From positions 1 to 64,000 of the forward strand of contig CAIQHG010000029.1 in assembly GCA_903871545.1 (NCBI GenBank): a stretch of 64,000 nt of DNA. The letters run 5' to 3'. Shown in pieces: positions 32,079 to 41,550 of the stretch. Position 1 is the first letter of the stretch. Each line of letters starts with the position of its first letter. The notes under the pieces were generated by a model. The model searched no databases. It worked only from the letters and a program-made list of their open reading frames with translations, and had not been told where the DNA came from. The translations under genes were made by a program, and so were the position numbers. Source of the DNA: an uncultured Burkholderiales bacterium. Its GTDB lineage: Bacteria; Pseudomonadota; Gammaproteobacteria; Burkholderiales; Burkholderiaceae_C.

Positions 32079-34454
32079 ATGGGTGCATCTGACTTTTCCA
32101 AGCTTCCCCATATCGGGGAATCATTCCGCCGTAAAGAAGACTATCGTTTTTTAACTGGTGCGGGTCAATATACTGATGACGTGCAAATGGTCAATATGAC
32201 GCATGCTTTCTTTGTGCGCTCGCCCCATGCTCACGCTCGCATCAAATCCATTGACAAAAAAGCCGCCTTGGCAGCTCCTGGTGTGATTGGAATTTTCGAT
32301 GGCAACGATGTGCAGGCAGATAACATCAACGGTTTGCCGTGTGGTTGGTTAATCACTGACACGAGCGGCCAACCCATGAAAGAGCCGCCCCACCCCATTT
32401 TGGCGCAGGGCAAGGTACGTTACGTAGGTGACCATGTAGCTATGGTGGTCGCTGAAACCCTGGATCAAGCCCGAAACGCAGCAGAACTGGTGGACGTAGA
32501 TTACGATGTATTAGCTGCAGTGGCTGATGTGCGAGACGCCGCAAAAGGTATCGCTTTACACGATGTAGCCCCTGATAACCATTGCTACAAATGGGCAATT
32601 GGAGACAAAGCTCAGGTAGACGCAGCCTTTAGTAAAGCCGCTCACATAACAAAACTTGATTTGATCAACAATCGTCTTGTCCCCAACGCTATGGAGCCCC
32701 GATGTGCGATTGGATCTTACAGCCGAGCCAATGATGAGTACACACTTTACGTGTCTAATCAAAACCCTCACGTTGAGCGCTTGCTGATGACTGCGTTTGT
32801 ACTCAGTTTGCCAGAGCACAAAGTGCGTGTAATCGCGCCGGATGTCGGGGGCGGCTTCGGTTCAAAAATATACCTTTACGCTGAGGATGTGTGTCTAACC
32901 TGGGCATCCAAAAAACTTAATCGCAATATTCGCTGGACCTGTGATCGTTCGGAAGCTTTTTTGTCTGATGCGCATGGTCGTGACCACTCAAGTCACGCGG
33001 AATTGGCTTTGGACAAAGACGGGCACTTTCTAGCACTCAAGGTGCACACAGACGCCAACTTAGGCGCCTACTTATCTACCTTCTCTACTTGCGTGCCAAC
33101 TATTTTGTATGCCACATTACTAGCGGGTCAATACAAGACCCCACAAATCTATGTAGAAGTTGACGCATGGTTCACTAACACGGCTCCAGTAGACGCTTAC
33201 AGAGGTGCTGGGCGACCTGAAGCAACATACCTAATCGAGCGTTTAGTAAGCCGTGCGGGCTGGGAAATGTCTCTTGGGCAGGACGAAATTCGAAAGCGCA
33301 ATTTTGTTACGTCCTTTCCTTATCAAACCCCAGTTGCTTTGCAGTATGACACGGGTGACTTCCAAGCTTGCATGCTAGAGGCTCAAAAATTAGCAGATGT
33401 AGCAAACTTAGAGAGTCGCAAAAAGGCTAGCGCAGCAAAAGGAATGCTCCGTGGAATTGGGTATTCAAGTTATATTGAAGCATGTGGTCTTGCCCCCAGT
33501 AACATCGCCGGTGCACTAGGAGCACGCGCGGGCTTGTTTGAGTGCGGAGAGGTCCGTGTACATCCAACCGGAAGCGTGACAGTTTTCACGGGTTCACACA
33601 GCCATGGCCAAGGACATGAAACCACTTTTGCCCAAGTGGTTGCTGCACGCTTAGGCATTGCTGTTGAAAACGTTGACGTGGTGCATGGTGATACCGGACG
33701 TGTTCCTTTTGGAATGGGAACCTACGGCTCTCGCTCTATCTCTGTTGGGGGTGCAGCCATCATGAAAGCTTTAGATAAAATTGAATCAAAAGCGAAAAAA
33801 ATTGCCGCTCACTTAATGGAAGCAGCAGACACTGACATTGAGTTTACTGGAGGAGAATTCTCTGTGAAGGGTACTGACAAGAAAATTACCTTCGCCCAAG
33901 TTGCCCTCACTGCATACGTTCCTCACAATTACCCCCTTGATAAACTTGAACCCGGTCTAAATGAAACAGCGTTCTATGACCCAACCAACTTCACTTTCCC
34001 TTCCGGCACTTACATTGCTGAAGTCGAGGTCAATCCCAATACCGGCGAAGTGTTTTTGGACCGATTCACCGCAGTTGACGATTTCGGTACAATCATTAAT
34101 CCGATGATTGTTGAGGGTCAAGTTCATGGAGGATTGGTTCAAGGCATCGGTCAAGCTTTGCTAGAGAACTGTGTGTACGATCGCGAAACGGGCCAATTGC
34201 TCACAGGATCCTTTATGGACTACGCAATGCCCCGTGCTGATGATTTTCCACATTTCACTATCGGACATATTTGTACCCCGTGTACCCACAACTCCTTGGG
34301 CACCAAAGGTTGCGGTGAAGCTGGTGCAATTGGCTCACCCCCCTCTATCATCAACGCAGTGCTTGATGCCTTGGCACCTCTAGGGGTGAAAGAATTGGAT
34401 ATGCCGGCCTCCCCTCACAGAGTTTGGCAAGCAATTAAAACAGCTCGTGCTTAA
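32079..34454 (+). CDS. coxL: Molybdenum hydroxylase large subunit, form II CoxL type
   Basis: Catalytic subunit holding the molybdopterin cofactor. The diagnostic active-site loop reads AYRGAGR (residues 373-379), the form II signature; genuine form I CO dehydrogenases have AYRCSFR with the Cu-binding cysteine. Other cofactor motifs are DVGGGFGSK and the C-terminal CGEAGAIGSPPSI with the catalytic glutamate. The length is 791 residues, as expected. The form II enzymes' substrate is uncertain, and physiological CO oxidation should not be assumed. Start ATG 32079 has GGAG upstream, 26 bp after coxS. Confidence 0.94.
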   Translation: MGASDFSKLPHIGESFRRKEDYRFLTGAGQYTDDVQMVNMTHAFFVRSPHAHARIKSIDKKAALAAPGVIGIFDGNDVQADNINGLPCGWLITDTSGQPMKEPPHPILAQGKVRYVGDHVAMVVAETLDQARNAAELVDVDYDVLAAVADVRDAAKGIALHDVAPDNHCYKWAIGDKAQVDAAFSKAAHITKLDLINNRLVPNAMEPRCAIGSYSRANDEYTLYVSNQNPHVERLLMTAFVLSLPEHKVRVIAPDVGGGFGSKIYLYAEDVCLTWASKKLNRNIRWTCDRSEAFLSDAHGRDHSSHAELALDKDGHFLALKVHTDANLGAYLSTFSTCVPTILYATLLAGQYKTPQIYVEVDAWFTNTAPVDAYRGAGRPEATYLIERLVSRAGWEMSLGQDEIRKRNFVTSFPYQTPVALQYDTGDFQACMLEAQKLADVANLESRKKASAAKGMLRGIGYSSYIEACGLAPSNIAGALGARAGLFECGEVRVHPTGSVTVFTGSHSHGQGHETTFAQVVAARLGIAVENVDVVHGDTGRVPFGMGTYGSRSISVGGAAIMKALDKIESKAKKIAAHLMEAADTDIEFTGGEFSVKGTDKKITFAQVALTAYVPHNYPLDKLEPGLNETAFYDPTNFTFPSGTYIAEVEVNPNTGEVFLDRFTAVDDFGTIINPMIVEGQVHGGLVQGIGQALLENCVYDRETGQLLTGSFMDYAMPRADDFPHFTIGHICTPCTHNSLGTKGCGEAGAIGSPPSIINAVLDALAPLGVKELDMPASPHRVWQAIKTARA

Positions 34455-34475
34455 TGAAACCAAAAGGAACTAGAT

Positions 34476-35267
34476 ATGTACGCATTTACCTACGATCGCC
34501 CAAGCTCAATTGAGGAGGTGACCAAACTCGTTAAATCAGGCGGGCAAGTCTTGGCGGGAGGCCAAACTTTGTTGGCGTCAATGAAACAACGGCTTACTCA
34601 GCCAGAAAAGTTGGTGGACTTGAGTCAAATATCTTCTCTCAAAGGGATAAAAAAAGAGGGCAACAACATCGTCATCGGCGCCATGGTGCGTCACCAAGAC
34701 GTAGAGAACAATGAGGAGGTAAAAAAACATATACCCGCCCTTGCAGCATTGGCCTCTGGTATTGGTGACAGGCAAGTCCGTGCAATGGGTACATTGGGAG
34801 GCTCTGTTGCCAACAATGATCCCGCAGCTTGCTACCCCAGTGCTGTTTTAGCTTTAGGTGCAACCATTCACACTCAACAACGAACGATCGCGGCAGATAA
34901 GTTTTTCGTCGGGATGTACTCTACTGCCCTGGAGCCGGGTGAGCTCATCACTGCAATTAGCTTTCCCATACCGCGACGTGCGGCGTACGCCAAATTCAAG
35001 CAAGCCGCGTCACGCTTTGCATTGGTTGGGGTATTTGTTGCTGACACCGGCAGTCAAGTACATGTTGCTGTTACTGGTGCAGGCAACGGCGTATTCAGAC
35101 ATGCTGGACTGGAAGCGGCTCTAAACAAAAACTTCAACCCTCAAGCCCTTGAGGACGTGAGCATAGATGCGAGCAATATTAACGGCGATTTACATGCCTC
35201 AGCTGACTACAGAGCTCACTTAATTAAAGTTCAAACTCAACGTGCGGTCCAACAGGCTATGGGATGA
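34476..35267 (+). CDS. coxM: Molybdenum hydroxylase FAD-binding subunit (CoxM family)
   Basis: Medium subunit that binds FAD and delivers electrons to a quinone or other acceptor. FAD-binding motifs are AGGQT (residues 27-31) and TLGGS (106-110) within GTLGGSVANNDPAACYPSAV. The C-terminal CO-dehydrogenase flavoprotein domain includes RFALVGVFVAD. The length is 263 residues, slightly short of the usual ~285. AAAAGGAAC precedes the ATG. The stop overlaps the next start (ATGA), which points to coupled translation with coxD. Confidence 0.93.
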   Translation: MYAFTYDRPSSIEEVTKLVKSGGQVLAGGQTLLASMKQRLTQPEKLVDLSQISSLKGIKKEGNNIVIGAMVRHQDVENNEEVKKHIPALAALASGIGDRQVRAMGTLGGSVANNDPAACYPSAVLALGATIHTQQRTIAADKFFVGMYSTALEPGELITAISFPIPRRAAYAKFKQAASRFALVGVFVADTGSQVHVAVTGAGNGVFRHAGLEAALNKNFNPQALEDVSIDASNINGDLHASADYRAHLIKVQTQRAVQQAMG

Positions 35268-36172
35268 ATGCAAGCGGGCATATAAATTCAATTGATGAAG
35301 TGATCCAAGCATTAGCCGGCGTGGGCTACAAAGCAGAACGGCGGCTAGCAACCGCCGTTTTTTTGAGTCTTCGCCTGCAACGACCACTGTTACTTGAGGG
35401 AGAGCCAGGCGTTGGAAAGACTGAACTTGCCAAAATGTTGGCAAAAGTTCTGTTCCGCCCCCTCATCCGACTGCAGTGTTATGACGGCATGGAGCAAAGA
35501 GAAGCGCTCTATGAGTGGAATCATGCAGCGCAACTGCTGCACATGCGCGCGGCCCAGTCAAGAGCGGACACAGACATAGTTGAACAAGAGGTTTATCAAG
35601 AAAAATACCTCATCCGTCGGCCCTTATTGAGAGCATTACAAGAGCCCGCCCCTGGTGCCGTATTACTAATTGATGAGGTCGACCGCGCAGATGAGCCGTT
35701 TGAAGCATTTTTATTGGAGTACTTGGGTGAATATCAAGTCAGTATTCCTGAACTCGGGACCCAGCACGCAGTGGCTATGCCCATTACGATTTTAACTAGT
35801 AACCGTACTCGTGACTTACACGATGCCATCAAAAGGCGTTGTCTCTATCACTGGATGGACTACCCAGAGCGCGAGCGCGAGCTGGCCATTGTGCGAGCAC
35901 AGGTTCCCCAGGCCGGTGAGGCATTAGCCCAGCAAATATCAACCTTTGTTGCCCGCTTGAGAAGCCAACCATTTGCAAATGCCTTTCAACGAGTACCTGG
36001 CATCTCCGAGAGCATCGAATGGGCTAAAGCATTAGTCTCACTTGATACACTTGTACTTGATCCTGAGGTCATCCATGACACGGCAGGCATATTATTCAAA
36101 CAACGCGAGGACTTGGCCGCTTTAGCTCCATTGCTCAATGAGTTGTTGACCCCAGAACAACCACTCACTTAA
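35264..36172 (+). CDS. coxD: MoxR-type AAA+ ATPase, CoxD family
   Basis: AAA+ ATPase thought to help mature the metal site of the CoxL active site; it acts with the VWA protein CoxE. Walker A is GEPGVGKT (residues 46-53) and Walker B is VLLIDEVDRADEPF near 135-148. Sensor regions ITILTSNRTRDLHDAIKRRCLYHWMDYP follow. The 302-residue length is standard. It overlaps coxM by 4 bp and precedes coxE by 15 bp. Confidence 0.93.
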   Translation: MNASGHINSIDEVIQALAGVGYKAERRLATAVFLSLRLQRPLLLEGEPGVGKTELAKMLAKVLFRPLIRLQCYDGMEQREALYEWNHAAQLLHMRAAQSRADTDIVEQEVYQEKYLIRRPLLRALQEPAPGAVLLIDEVDRADEPFEAFLLEYLGEYQVSIPELGTQHAVAMPITILTSNRTRDLHDAIKRRCLYHWMDYPERERELAIVRAQVPQAGEALAQQISTFVARLRSQPFANAFQRVPGISESIEWAKALVSLDTLVLDPEVIHDTAGILFKQREDLAALAPLLNELLTPEQPLT

Positions 36173-36187
36173 ATTCGGCTTAGAGTC

Positions 36188-37363
36188 ATGCAACTCGGAG
36201 ATGCTCGAAGTGGCAAGTTCTCAGACAATATTATCGGTTTTGCGCGAGCCCTTCGCCGTGCTGGTGTTCCAATTGACAGCGCTCGAATCGCTTTAGCTAT
36301 AACCTCTTTGCTTGAGGTGGGTCTTTCCCGAAAAGATGATGCAAAGCACACCTTAGAGGCTGTTTTCGTGAGTCGAAATCAAGACCGAGAGATATTTGGT
36401 CAAATGTTTGATTCGTATTTCCGCAACCCAGAAATTGCTCAAAAGCTAATATCGCAAATGCTCCCAAAAGCAAAAGGCGTGATCTCCGAGCCCAAACGCC
36501 GTGCCCGGGTTCAAGAGGCATTGAACGCGGTTGGAAAAGCCGCAGACACAACGAGCAATAAAGAGTTAGAACTAGACCTCGACGCAGCGATGACGGCAAG
36601 CGAAAGCAAACGTCTGCGGCACGCAGATTTTCAAAGTCTCAGTGCCAGTGAGTTTCTTTTAGTAGAGAAGTTGGTAAAACAAGTTCCGTTTGCGCTGCCA
36701 AGAATTTTAGGCAGGAGGATGGTTAGCCACCCAAAAGGACAAAAGCTGGACTGGGCCAAAGTGATGCGCGAGACTCAACGTCTTGGAGGAGAGTTACTTC
36801 ACCTACCACGATTACGCCGCAAGCCTCAGCCCTTACCTTTGTTGGTTTTAGTCGATGTCTCAGGTTCTATGGAACGATATGCTCGCTTAATGCTCACCTT
36901 TTTGCACCAAGCCACTCGAAAATCCCCGCGCGCAGTATTTGCCTTTGGGACGCATCTAAGTGATTTACGTCCTGCCTTTAATAAACTTGACGGTGACGAC
37001 ATGTTGGAACTAGTTAACAGTATTGTGGATGACTTTGCAGGGGGCACTCTTTTGGGGGAGGCACTGGAAGAGCTAAGAAAGAACCACCAACGCTTATTGG
37101 TTGGTCGGCGCACTGTAATTATGCTCATTAGCGACGGTTTAGATACGGGTTCTCCTGAAATTCTCAACAAAAACCTAGCTTGGCTCAAACAACGCTGTCG
37201 CCGCTTAATATGGCTGAACCCGCTCCTAAGATTTGATGCGTATTCACCTAGTGCTCAAGGGGCGATTCAATTGCACCTCCATGCAGACGCAATGTTGGCT
37301 ATCCATAATTTATCTAGACTCGAAGAGCTAGCTGAGTCAATTGTGCAGCTTTTAAAAAAATAA
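36188..37363 (+). CDS. coxE: VWA-domain maturation protein, CoxE family
   Basis: Partner of the CoxD ATPase in molybdenum hydroxylase maturation. Residues ~1-100 contain the CoxE N-terminal helices (FARALRRAGVPIDSARI, FVSRNQDREIFGQMFDSYF). Residues ~215-391 are a von Willebrand A domain with an intact metal site DVSGSM near residue 223 and later ISDGLDTG. The length (391 aa) is typical. It is the last gene of the operon; no coxF or coxG follows. Confidence 0.93.
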   Translation: MQLGDARSGKFSDNIIGFARALRRAGVPIDSARIALAITSLLEVGLSRKDDAKHTLEAVFVSRNQDREIFGQMFDSYFRNPEIAQKLISQMLPKAKGVISEPKRRARVQEALNAVGKAADTTSNKELELDLDAAMTASESKRLRHADFQSLSASEFLLVEKLVKQVPFALPRILGRRMVSHPKGQKLDWAKVMRETQRLGGELLHLPRLRRKPQPLPLLVLVDVSGSMERYARLMLTFLHQATRKSPRAVFAFGTHLSDLRPAFNKLDGDDMLELVNSIVDDFAGGTLLGEALEELRKNHQRLLVGRRTVIMLISDGLDTGSPEILNKNLAWLKQRCRRLIWLNPLLRFDAYSPSAQGAIQLHLHADAMLAIHNLSRLEELAESIVQLLKK

Positions 37364-37810
37364 ACTCTTATTCCTTAATATATATATAAATTCGATAAAT
37401 ATTAGAACGAGGAATTTTCTCAAAAGGCGCACTACTTTATTAATCTATAAATATCACTAGATCTTTTGCTTTAGGGTAAATCCTTTGTTAAGAAAGATAT
37501 CTACTTTCAAATGAATCAGCGCAGTATCATAGAGATTTTAAAAAATAAAAATATTGAATTAAATCAAAAGCTTTGAAGGTATGGGAAGTGAACTCTGTTA
37601 AAAGGAAGACGGAGCGTTTAACCATCCACGCTCATTAAAATGATCTAAATAAGGCTGTCAGAAAAATTTATTTCTATTTTATTTAAAGGGTTAGAAAAAC
37701 ACCTTATGTACAGACAATACTTTTCTAAAAATAAAGTCTTTTACGTAGTATGATCCCTCTCACATCTATTGCATGTTGAATTTATAACTTAGATCATCTG
37801 GAGAATACTA
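37364..37810. other. Non-coding AT-rich gap after the cox operon
   Basis: About 450 bp between coxE and the esterase gene. It is AT-rich, with a TA-repeat (near 37379-37388). I see no gene, no RNA and no convincing terminator or promoter. Confidence 0.5.
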
Positions 37811-38854
37811 GTGAATACACGCAACAAAATTTTTTGCCTACTCGCAATCTTAATTACTCAGTCTGCAGTTTCTCAATCCTTAGCTCCTAGGGAGGTACCT
37901 GCTAAAACAATTCCGGTTCCAAGCACAGTTAGCCCACAAATGCAGGCGATCATCGCCCAACCCTTGAGGACAAATTGGGATAAACCGCCTACAACCCCTG
38001 AGGGTTGGAAGCAGTTGTCTGATGGTATTGCAACGACTGTTGCACCACTCATTCCAGCCATGTCTGACCGCATGGGTGTAAAGGTAGAGAATTCAACTTT
38101 AAACGGAGTACGAATTTACACAATTACCCCAAACAACATAACGCCTGAGAACAGCAAAAGGTTGGCTATCCATGTCCACGGCGGGTGCTACGTTCTTAAT
38201 CCCCGAGAAGCCTCTCTTCCAGAAGCCATTTTTATGGCTGGTTTTGCACATATGAAAGTCATAAGCGTAGATTACAGGATGCCCCCGGAGGCTTATTATC
38301 CAGGAGCACTTGATGATGCAATGACGGTTTACAAGGCGCAAATTAAGCTGATGGATCCAAAAAATATAGCCGTCTTTGGTAGCTCGGCTGGGGGAGCACT
38401 AACTCTTGAAATGATGCTGCGCGCCAAAAAAGAAAATCTCCCTATGCCGGGCGCTATTGCTCCGGGAACACCAATGTCAGACGTCACTAAAAAAGGGGAT
38501 ACTTTTCAGACTAATGCCATGTTGGACAACGTTTTGGTTTCGCCCGATGGTTTTTGTGACGCAGCAACTGTGTTTTATGCGAATGGACATGACTTGAAAG
38601 ACCCCATGTTGTCACCTATTTACGGAGACCTACAAGGTTTTCCTCCAACCATATTAACTTCAGGCACCAGGGATCTCCTACTCAGCAACACAGTTCGTAT
38701 GCACCGTGCACTTAGGCGAGCAGGGATTGAGGCATCTCTGCAAGTTTATGAGGGTCAATCACATGCTCAATTTTACCGTGACGACCGTATCCCAGAGGTT
38801 AGGGAAGCATTTGAAGAGATTTCAATATTTTTTGATAAGCATTTAGGGAAGTAA
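37811..38854 (+). CDS. Exported alpha/beta hydrolase of the HSL (family IV) esterase type
   Basis: 347 residues with an N-terminal signal peptide (KIFCLLAILITQSAVSQS, cleavage near residue 22). The oxyanion-hole motif HGG lies near residue 123 (AIHVHGGCYV), the nucleophile elbow GSSAG near 190, the acid in SGTRDLL near 287, and the histidine in GQSHAQF near 317, giving a complete catalytic triad. These are the hallmarks of hormone-sensitive-lipase-type carboxylesterases. The natural substrate is unknown. Translation starts at GTG 37811. It appears to be a single-gene unit. Confidence 0.9.
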   Translation: MNTRNKIFCLLAILITQSAVSQSLAPREVPAKTIPVPSTVSPQMQAIIAQPLRTNWDKPPTTPEGWKQLSDGIATTVAPLIPAMSDRMGVKVENSTLNGVRIYTITPNNITPENSKRLAIHVHGGCYVLNPREASLPEAIFMAGFAHMKVISVDYRMPPEAYYPGALDDAMTVYKAQIKLMDPKNIAVFGSSAGGALTLEMMLRAKKENLPMPGAIAPGTPMSDVTKKGDTFQTNAMLDNVLVSPDGFCDAATVFYANGHDLKDPMLSPIYGDLQGFPPTILTSGTRDLLLSNTVRMHRALRRAGIEASLQVYEGQSHAQFYRDDRIPEVREAFEEISIFFDKHLGK

Positions 38855-39053
38855 ATATAAAATTGTGTAGAGAAATCAATTCTTTAACCTTCACCTAGAG
38901 CTCACCAATACCGATTTAAGATTTAAATAGAGATCAATAACTCATCGTTTTTTGCATTAAAAGGTAAACGGCAAGGAATAAGGATAAAACTTTATAACGA
39001 CTTTACTCTAATTTCTTTTGTGACTTGAGTTTTACGCCTATTTTCAAACTATT

Positions 39054-41240
39054 ATGAGTTTTAATTTTTTGCAGCCTAAAATTTTAAATTCAGCTCTTGG
39101 CTTAGGTATTGGATCTTTGATCGGGTCTTTTCGAACCATATTTAGCGCTGCTGCTTTATCTGTCCTTTTGATACCCCAGGGTTTAGTAGATAAGGGACAT
39201 TTATTGCTATTTCTATTGATAGGTGGAGCTTTACCTGGATTAATAATTACTAAATTTAGCTCTTATAAAAATGTAATTGTCCAGCCCCAAGATGGACCAG
39301 CCATCCTAGTAAGTGTATACATAGCCTCCATAATACCGACAATACTCGATAGCAGCTTAAAGTTACCGATCATTTATGCATTCATTGTGGTTAATTGCAT
39401 TACCACAGGCATAGTGTTTTATTTTCTGGGTTTTTGGAAGCTAGGTCGTTACGTCAGATTTATCCCCTATCCTGTAATAGGGGGATTTTTGTGTGGCTCG
39501 GGTATTTTACTTGCGCTGTCCTCTTGTAGTATTTTATTAAGCAAGAGGCTTCAAAACCTTGATCCATTCACGATATTTCAAGACCCCCATTTATTCATAC
39601 TTTTAATCGGTATTTTGATTGGGATATTATTATTTTATTCTGGACTTAAGTCAAAGAGTAAGCTTTATTTTCCGTTGATATTGGTCGTATCGACCGTATT
39701 AATTCACTTATGGTTTTACTTTCATGCTGTTTCCATTGAGGAACTACAAAACACTGGATGGCTTATAAATGCTAACTTTGAGCCTGGCGCAGACTTATAT
39801 TTCTCTTGGTTAGATGCACCGAAATCTGTATGGATATTAATTGCCAAAAATTTCGATTCATTTCTTGCCATCGCTGTAATTAGCGTTGTTGGAATTTTAT
39901 TGAATCTATCAGGACTAGAGGTTGCTGCTCATTCGGAATTTGATTTTAACAAAGAATTGAAGATAGCAGGTATAGCTAACATAATGTGCGGTTTTTTAGG
40001 AGGCGCAGTAAGTTACCACGGACTCTCTTTATCTACCATCGGTGAACAAATGAGAGTATCCACAAGATGGATTGGTTACCTCACTTACTTAATCACTCTA
40101 TCCATTTTAATTATTGGTCCAGGAATCTTAGGATACGTACCCAAACCTGTACTCGGTGGCGTATTACTGAGCTCAGGTTTGGCGTTGGGTTATCAATGGC
40201 TTGTAAAGGGTTTAAAACATTTTTCACGACCAGATTATTTGACTATTTGTACGATTACTCTAGTCATAAGCTTTGTAAGTTATGCAGCAGGTGTTTTAGT
40301 TGGGCTGTTTTTGTGTACTTTAATTTTTGTCTGGAATTATAGTCACGTGAAAATCATCACACATGAGCGCAACGGGCGAGATTTTAGGAGCAATGTCGAG
40401 CGTACCAAATACTTATACTCTATTTTGGACCAACAGGCAAATAAAATAAGATTGCTTAAAATTGAAGGGTTTTTATTTTTCGGAACTGTCTACTCAATCT
40501 ACGATCGTATTCAGCACCTTGTTAAATCCGGGGTTGAATATTTAATTCTTGACATGTCAATGGTAAAGGATCTCGATTTGTCTTCCGTGACTGTCTTTGG
40601 ACGAATCGCAAAATTTTGTAACCAAGCTAATTGTCAACTTATTTATTCTAGAACGAGTAAAGAAATAACTGATTTATTAAGAAATCAGTACGCAGAGAAC
40701 GTAAACTTTCACATATTTAGCGATCGAGATCATGCTATCGAGTATTGTGAGAACATTATTATTGAAAAATATGGCTCCTCCGTTCCAGAAAAGTACTCTA
40801 ATATTTGGGACAGAGTTGGGTTCAACTTATCATCTGCTGATTCATTTGAAAGGTTAAGTTCTTTTTTCATTCGCCGCCATTATGAGGCAAACGTTTTTGT
40901 TTTTCATCAAAATGAAATCAGTGATGAAATGTTCATAATTGAGAGTGGGCGTATAGACATTATCATAGAGCCGAATGAACAAATTCAAAATTCAATCCGC
41001 TTACGCTCTATGACTACTGGCGCCTTTATTGGGGAGGCTGCCCTGTTCGAGCACGGTCATCGATCAGCTTCTGCAATCACTTTAACGCCAGTGGAGGTGC
41101 TCGTAATAACCACTGAAAAATTTAAAGAAATGGACAGTAAATATCCAGAACTATCTGCATTAATTTTTAGAACACTTTCAAAAACTTTGTTGGAAAGACT
41201 TTCCAATACAAATAAATTAGTTGCCAAACTTGATCCTTAG
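39054..41240 (+). CDS. SulP-family anion transporter with STAS and cyclic-nucleotide-binding domains
   Basis: 728 residues. About ten to twelve membrane segments of the SulP/SLC26 transporter fold fill residues 1-430 (ALSVLLIPQGLVDKGHLLLF, VQPQDGPAILVSVYI, FIPYPVIGGFLCGSGILLAL, GFLGGAVSYHGLSLSTIGEQ). A STAS domain follows (~450-540, GVEYLILDMSMVKDLDLSSV). The C-terminus (~590-715) is a cyclic-nucleotide-binding domain with FIGEAALFEHGHRSASAI as phosphate-binding cassette. Its activity is likely tuned by cAMP or cGMP. A class III cyclase is the next gene downstream. The transported anion (sulfate, bicarbonate or a dicarboxylate) cannot be read from sequence. Confidence 0.92.
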   Translation: MSFNFLQPKILNSALGLGIGSLIGSFRTIFSAAALSVLLIPQGLVDKGHLLLFLLIGGALPGLIITKFSSYKNVIVQPQDGPAILVSVYIASIIPTILDSSLKLPIIYAFIVVNCITTGIVFYFLGFWKLGRYVRFIPYPVIGGFLCGSGILLALSSCSILLSKRLQNLDPFTIFQDPHLFILLIGILIGILLFYSGLKSKSKLYFPLILVVSTVLIHLWFYFHAVSIEELQNTGWLINANFEPGADLYFSWLDAPKSVWILIAKNFDSFLAIAVISVVGILLNLSGLEVAAHSEFDFNKELKIAGIANIMCGFLGGAVSYHGLSLSTIGEQMRVSTRWIGYLTYLITLSILIIGPGILGYVPKPVLGGVLLSSGLALGYQWLVKGLKHFSRPDYLTICTITLVISFVSYAAGVLVGLFLCTLIFVWNYSHVKIITHERNGRDFRSNVERTKYLYSILDQQANKIRLLKIEGFLFFGTVYSIYDRIQHLVKSGVEYLILDMSMVKDLDLSSVTVFGRIAKFCNQANCQLIYSRTSKEITDLLRNQYAENVNFHIFSDRDHAIEYCENIIIEKYGSSVPEKYSNIWDRVGFNLSSADSFERLSSFFIRRHYEANVFVFHQNEISDEMFIIESGRIDIIIEPNEQIQNSIRLRSMTTGAFIGEAALFEHGHRSASAITLTPVEVLVITTEKFKEMDSKYPELSALIFRTLSKTLLERLSNTNKLVAKLDP

Positions 41241-41550
41241 ACATAATTATTGACTGGATGACCCATCTAGATTAAAAACAACACTCATTGCAGAGATCGC
41301 AAATAAGATTTAAAAAAATGATTTAATTGTATTAATTTTTTCAATTAAAATCATATTTTTCTAAAATTAAAGTATCTATTTTTCCATCACGAGGGTTAAC
41401 CTGATACAAGCGTAAGAGTTTACGCGTTTTAATTAAAATTTGCTAAGATTAGATGTTTGGTAGTCTCAGGACACTTATCTTTGTATTTAATAAATTGCAA
41501 AAAGAATATTCTTTAATTTCTACTGAAACTACACTTTACTAAATAAACTC
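41241..41550. other. Intergenic region with two inverted repeats
   Basis: 310 bp between the SulP gene and the cyclase gene. It holds an AT-rich hairpin (41318-41354) and a GCGTAA-GAGT-TTACGC dyad (41410-41425). A TGCTAAGAT near 41441-41449 resembles an extended -10 for the cyclase but has no good -35 partner. Confidence 0.45.
41318..41360 (+). terminator. Possible rho-independent terminator of the SulP gene
   Basis: ATGATTTAATTG (41318-41329) can pair with CAATTAAAATCAT (41342-41354), one base bulged, followed by a T5 run (41356-41360), 78 bp after the SulP stop. The stem is AT-rich, hence weak. Confidence 0.4.

Noticed and set aside
32079-34454. Assignment as true (form I) carbon monoxide dehydrogenase
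   Set aside because: The active-site loop is AYRGAGR, without the Cu-binding cysteine of form I enzymes.
41410-41425. GCGTAA-GAGT-TTACGC dyad as a terminator
   Set aside because: It is a perfect 6-bp stem but is followed only by GTTTTAATT and lies 170 bp past the SulP gene; the AT-rich hairpin at 41318 is a better candidate, so I list this only as part of the intergenic region.
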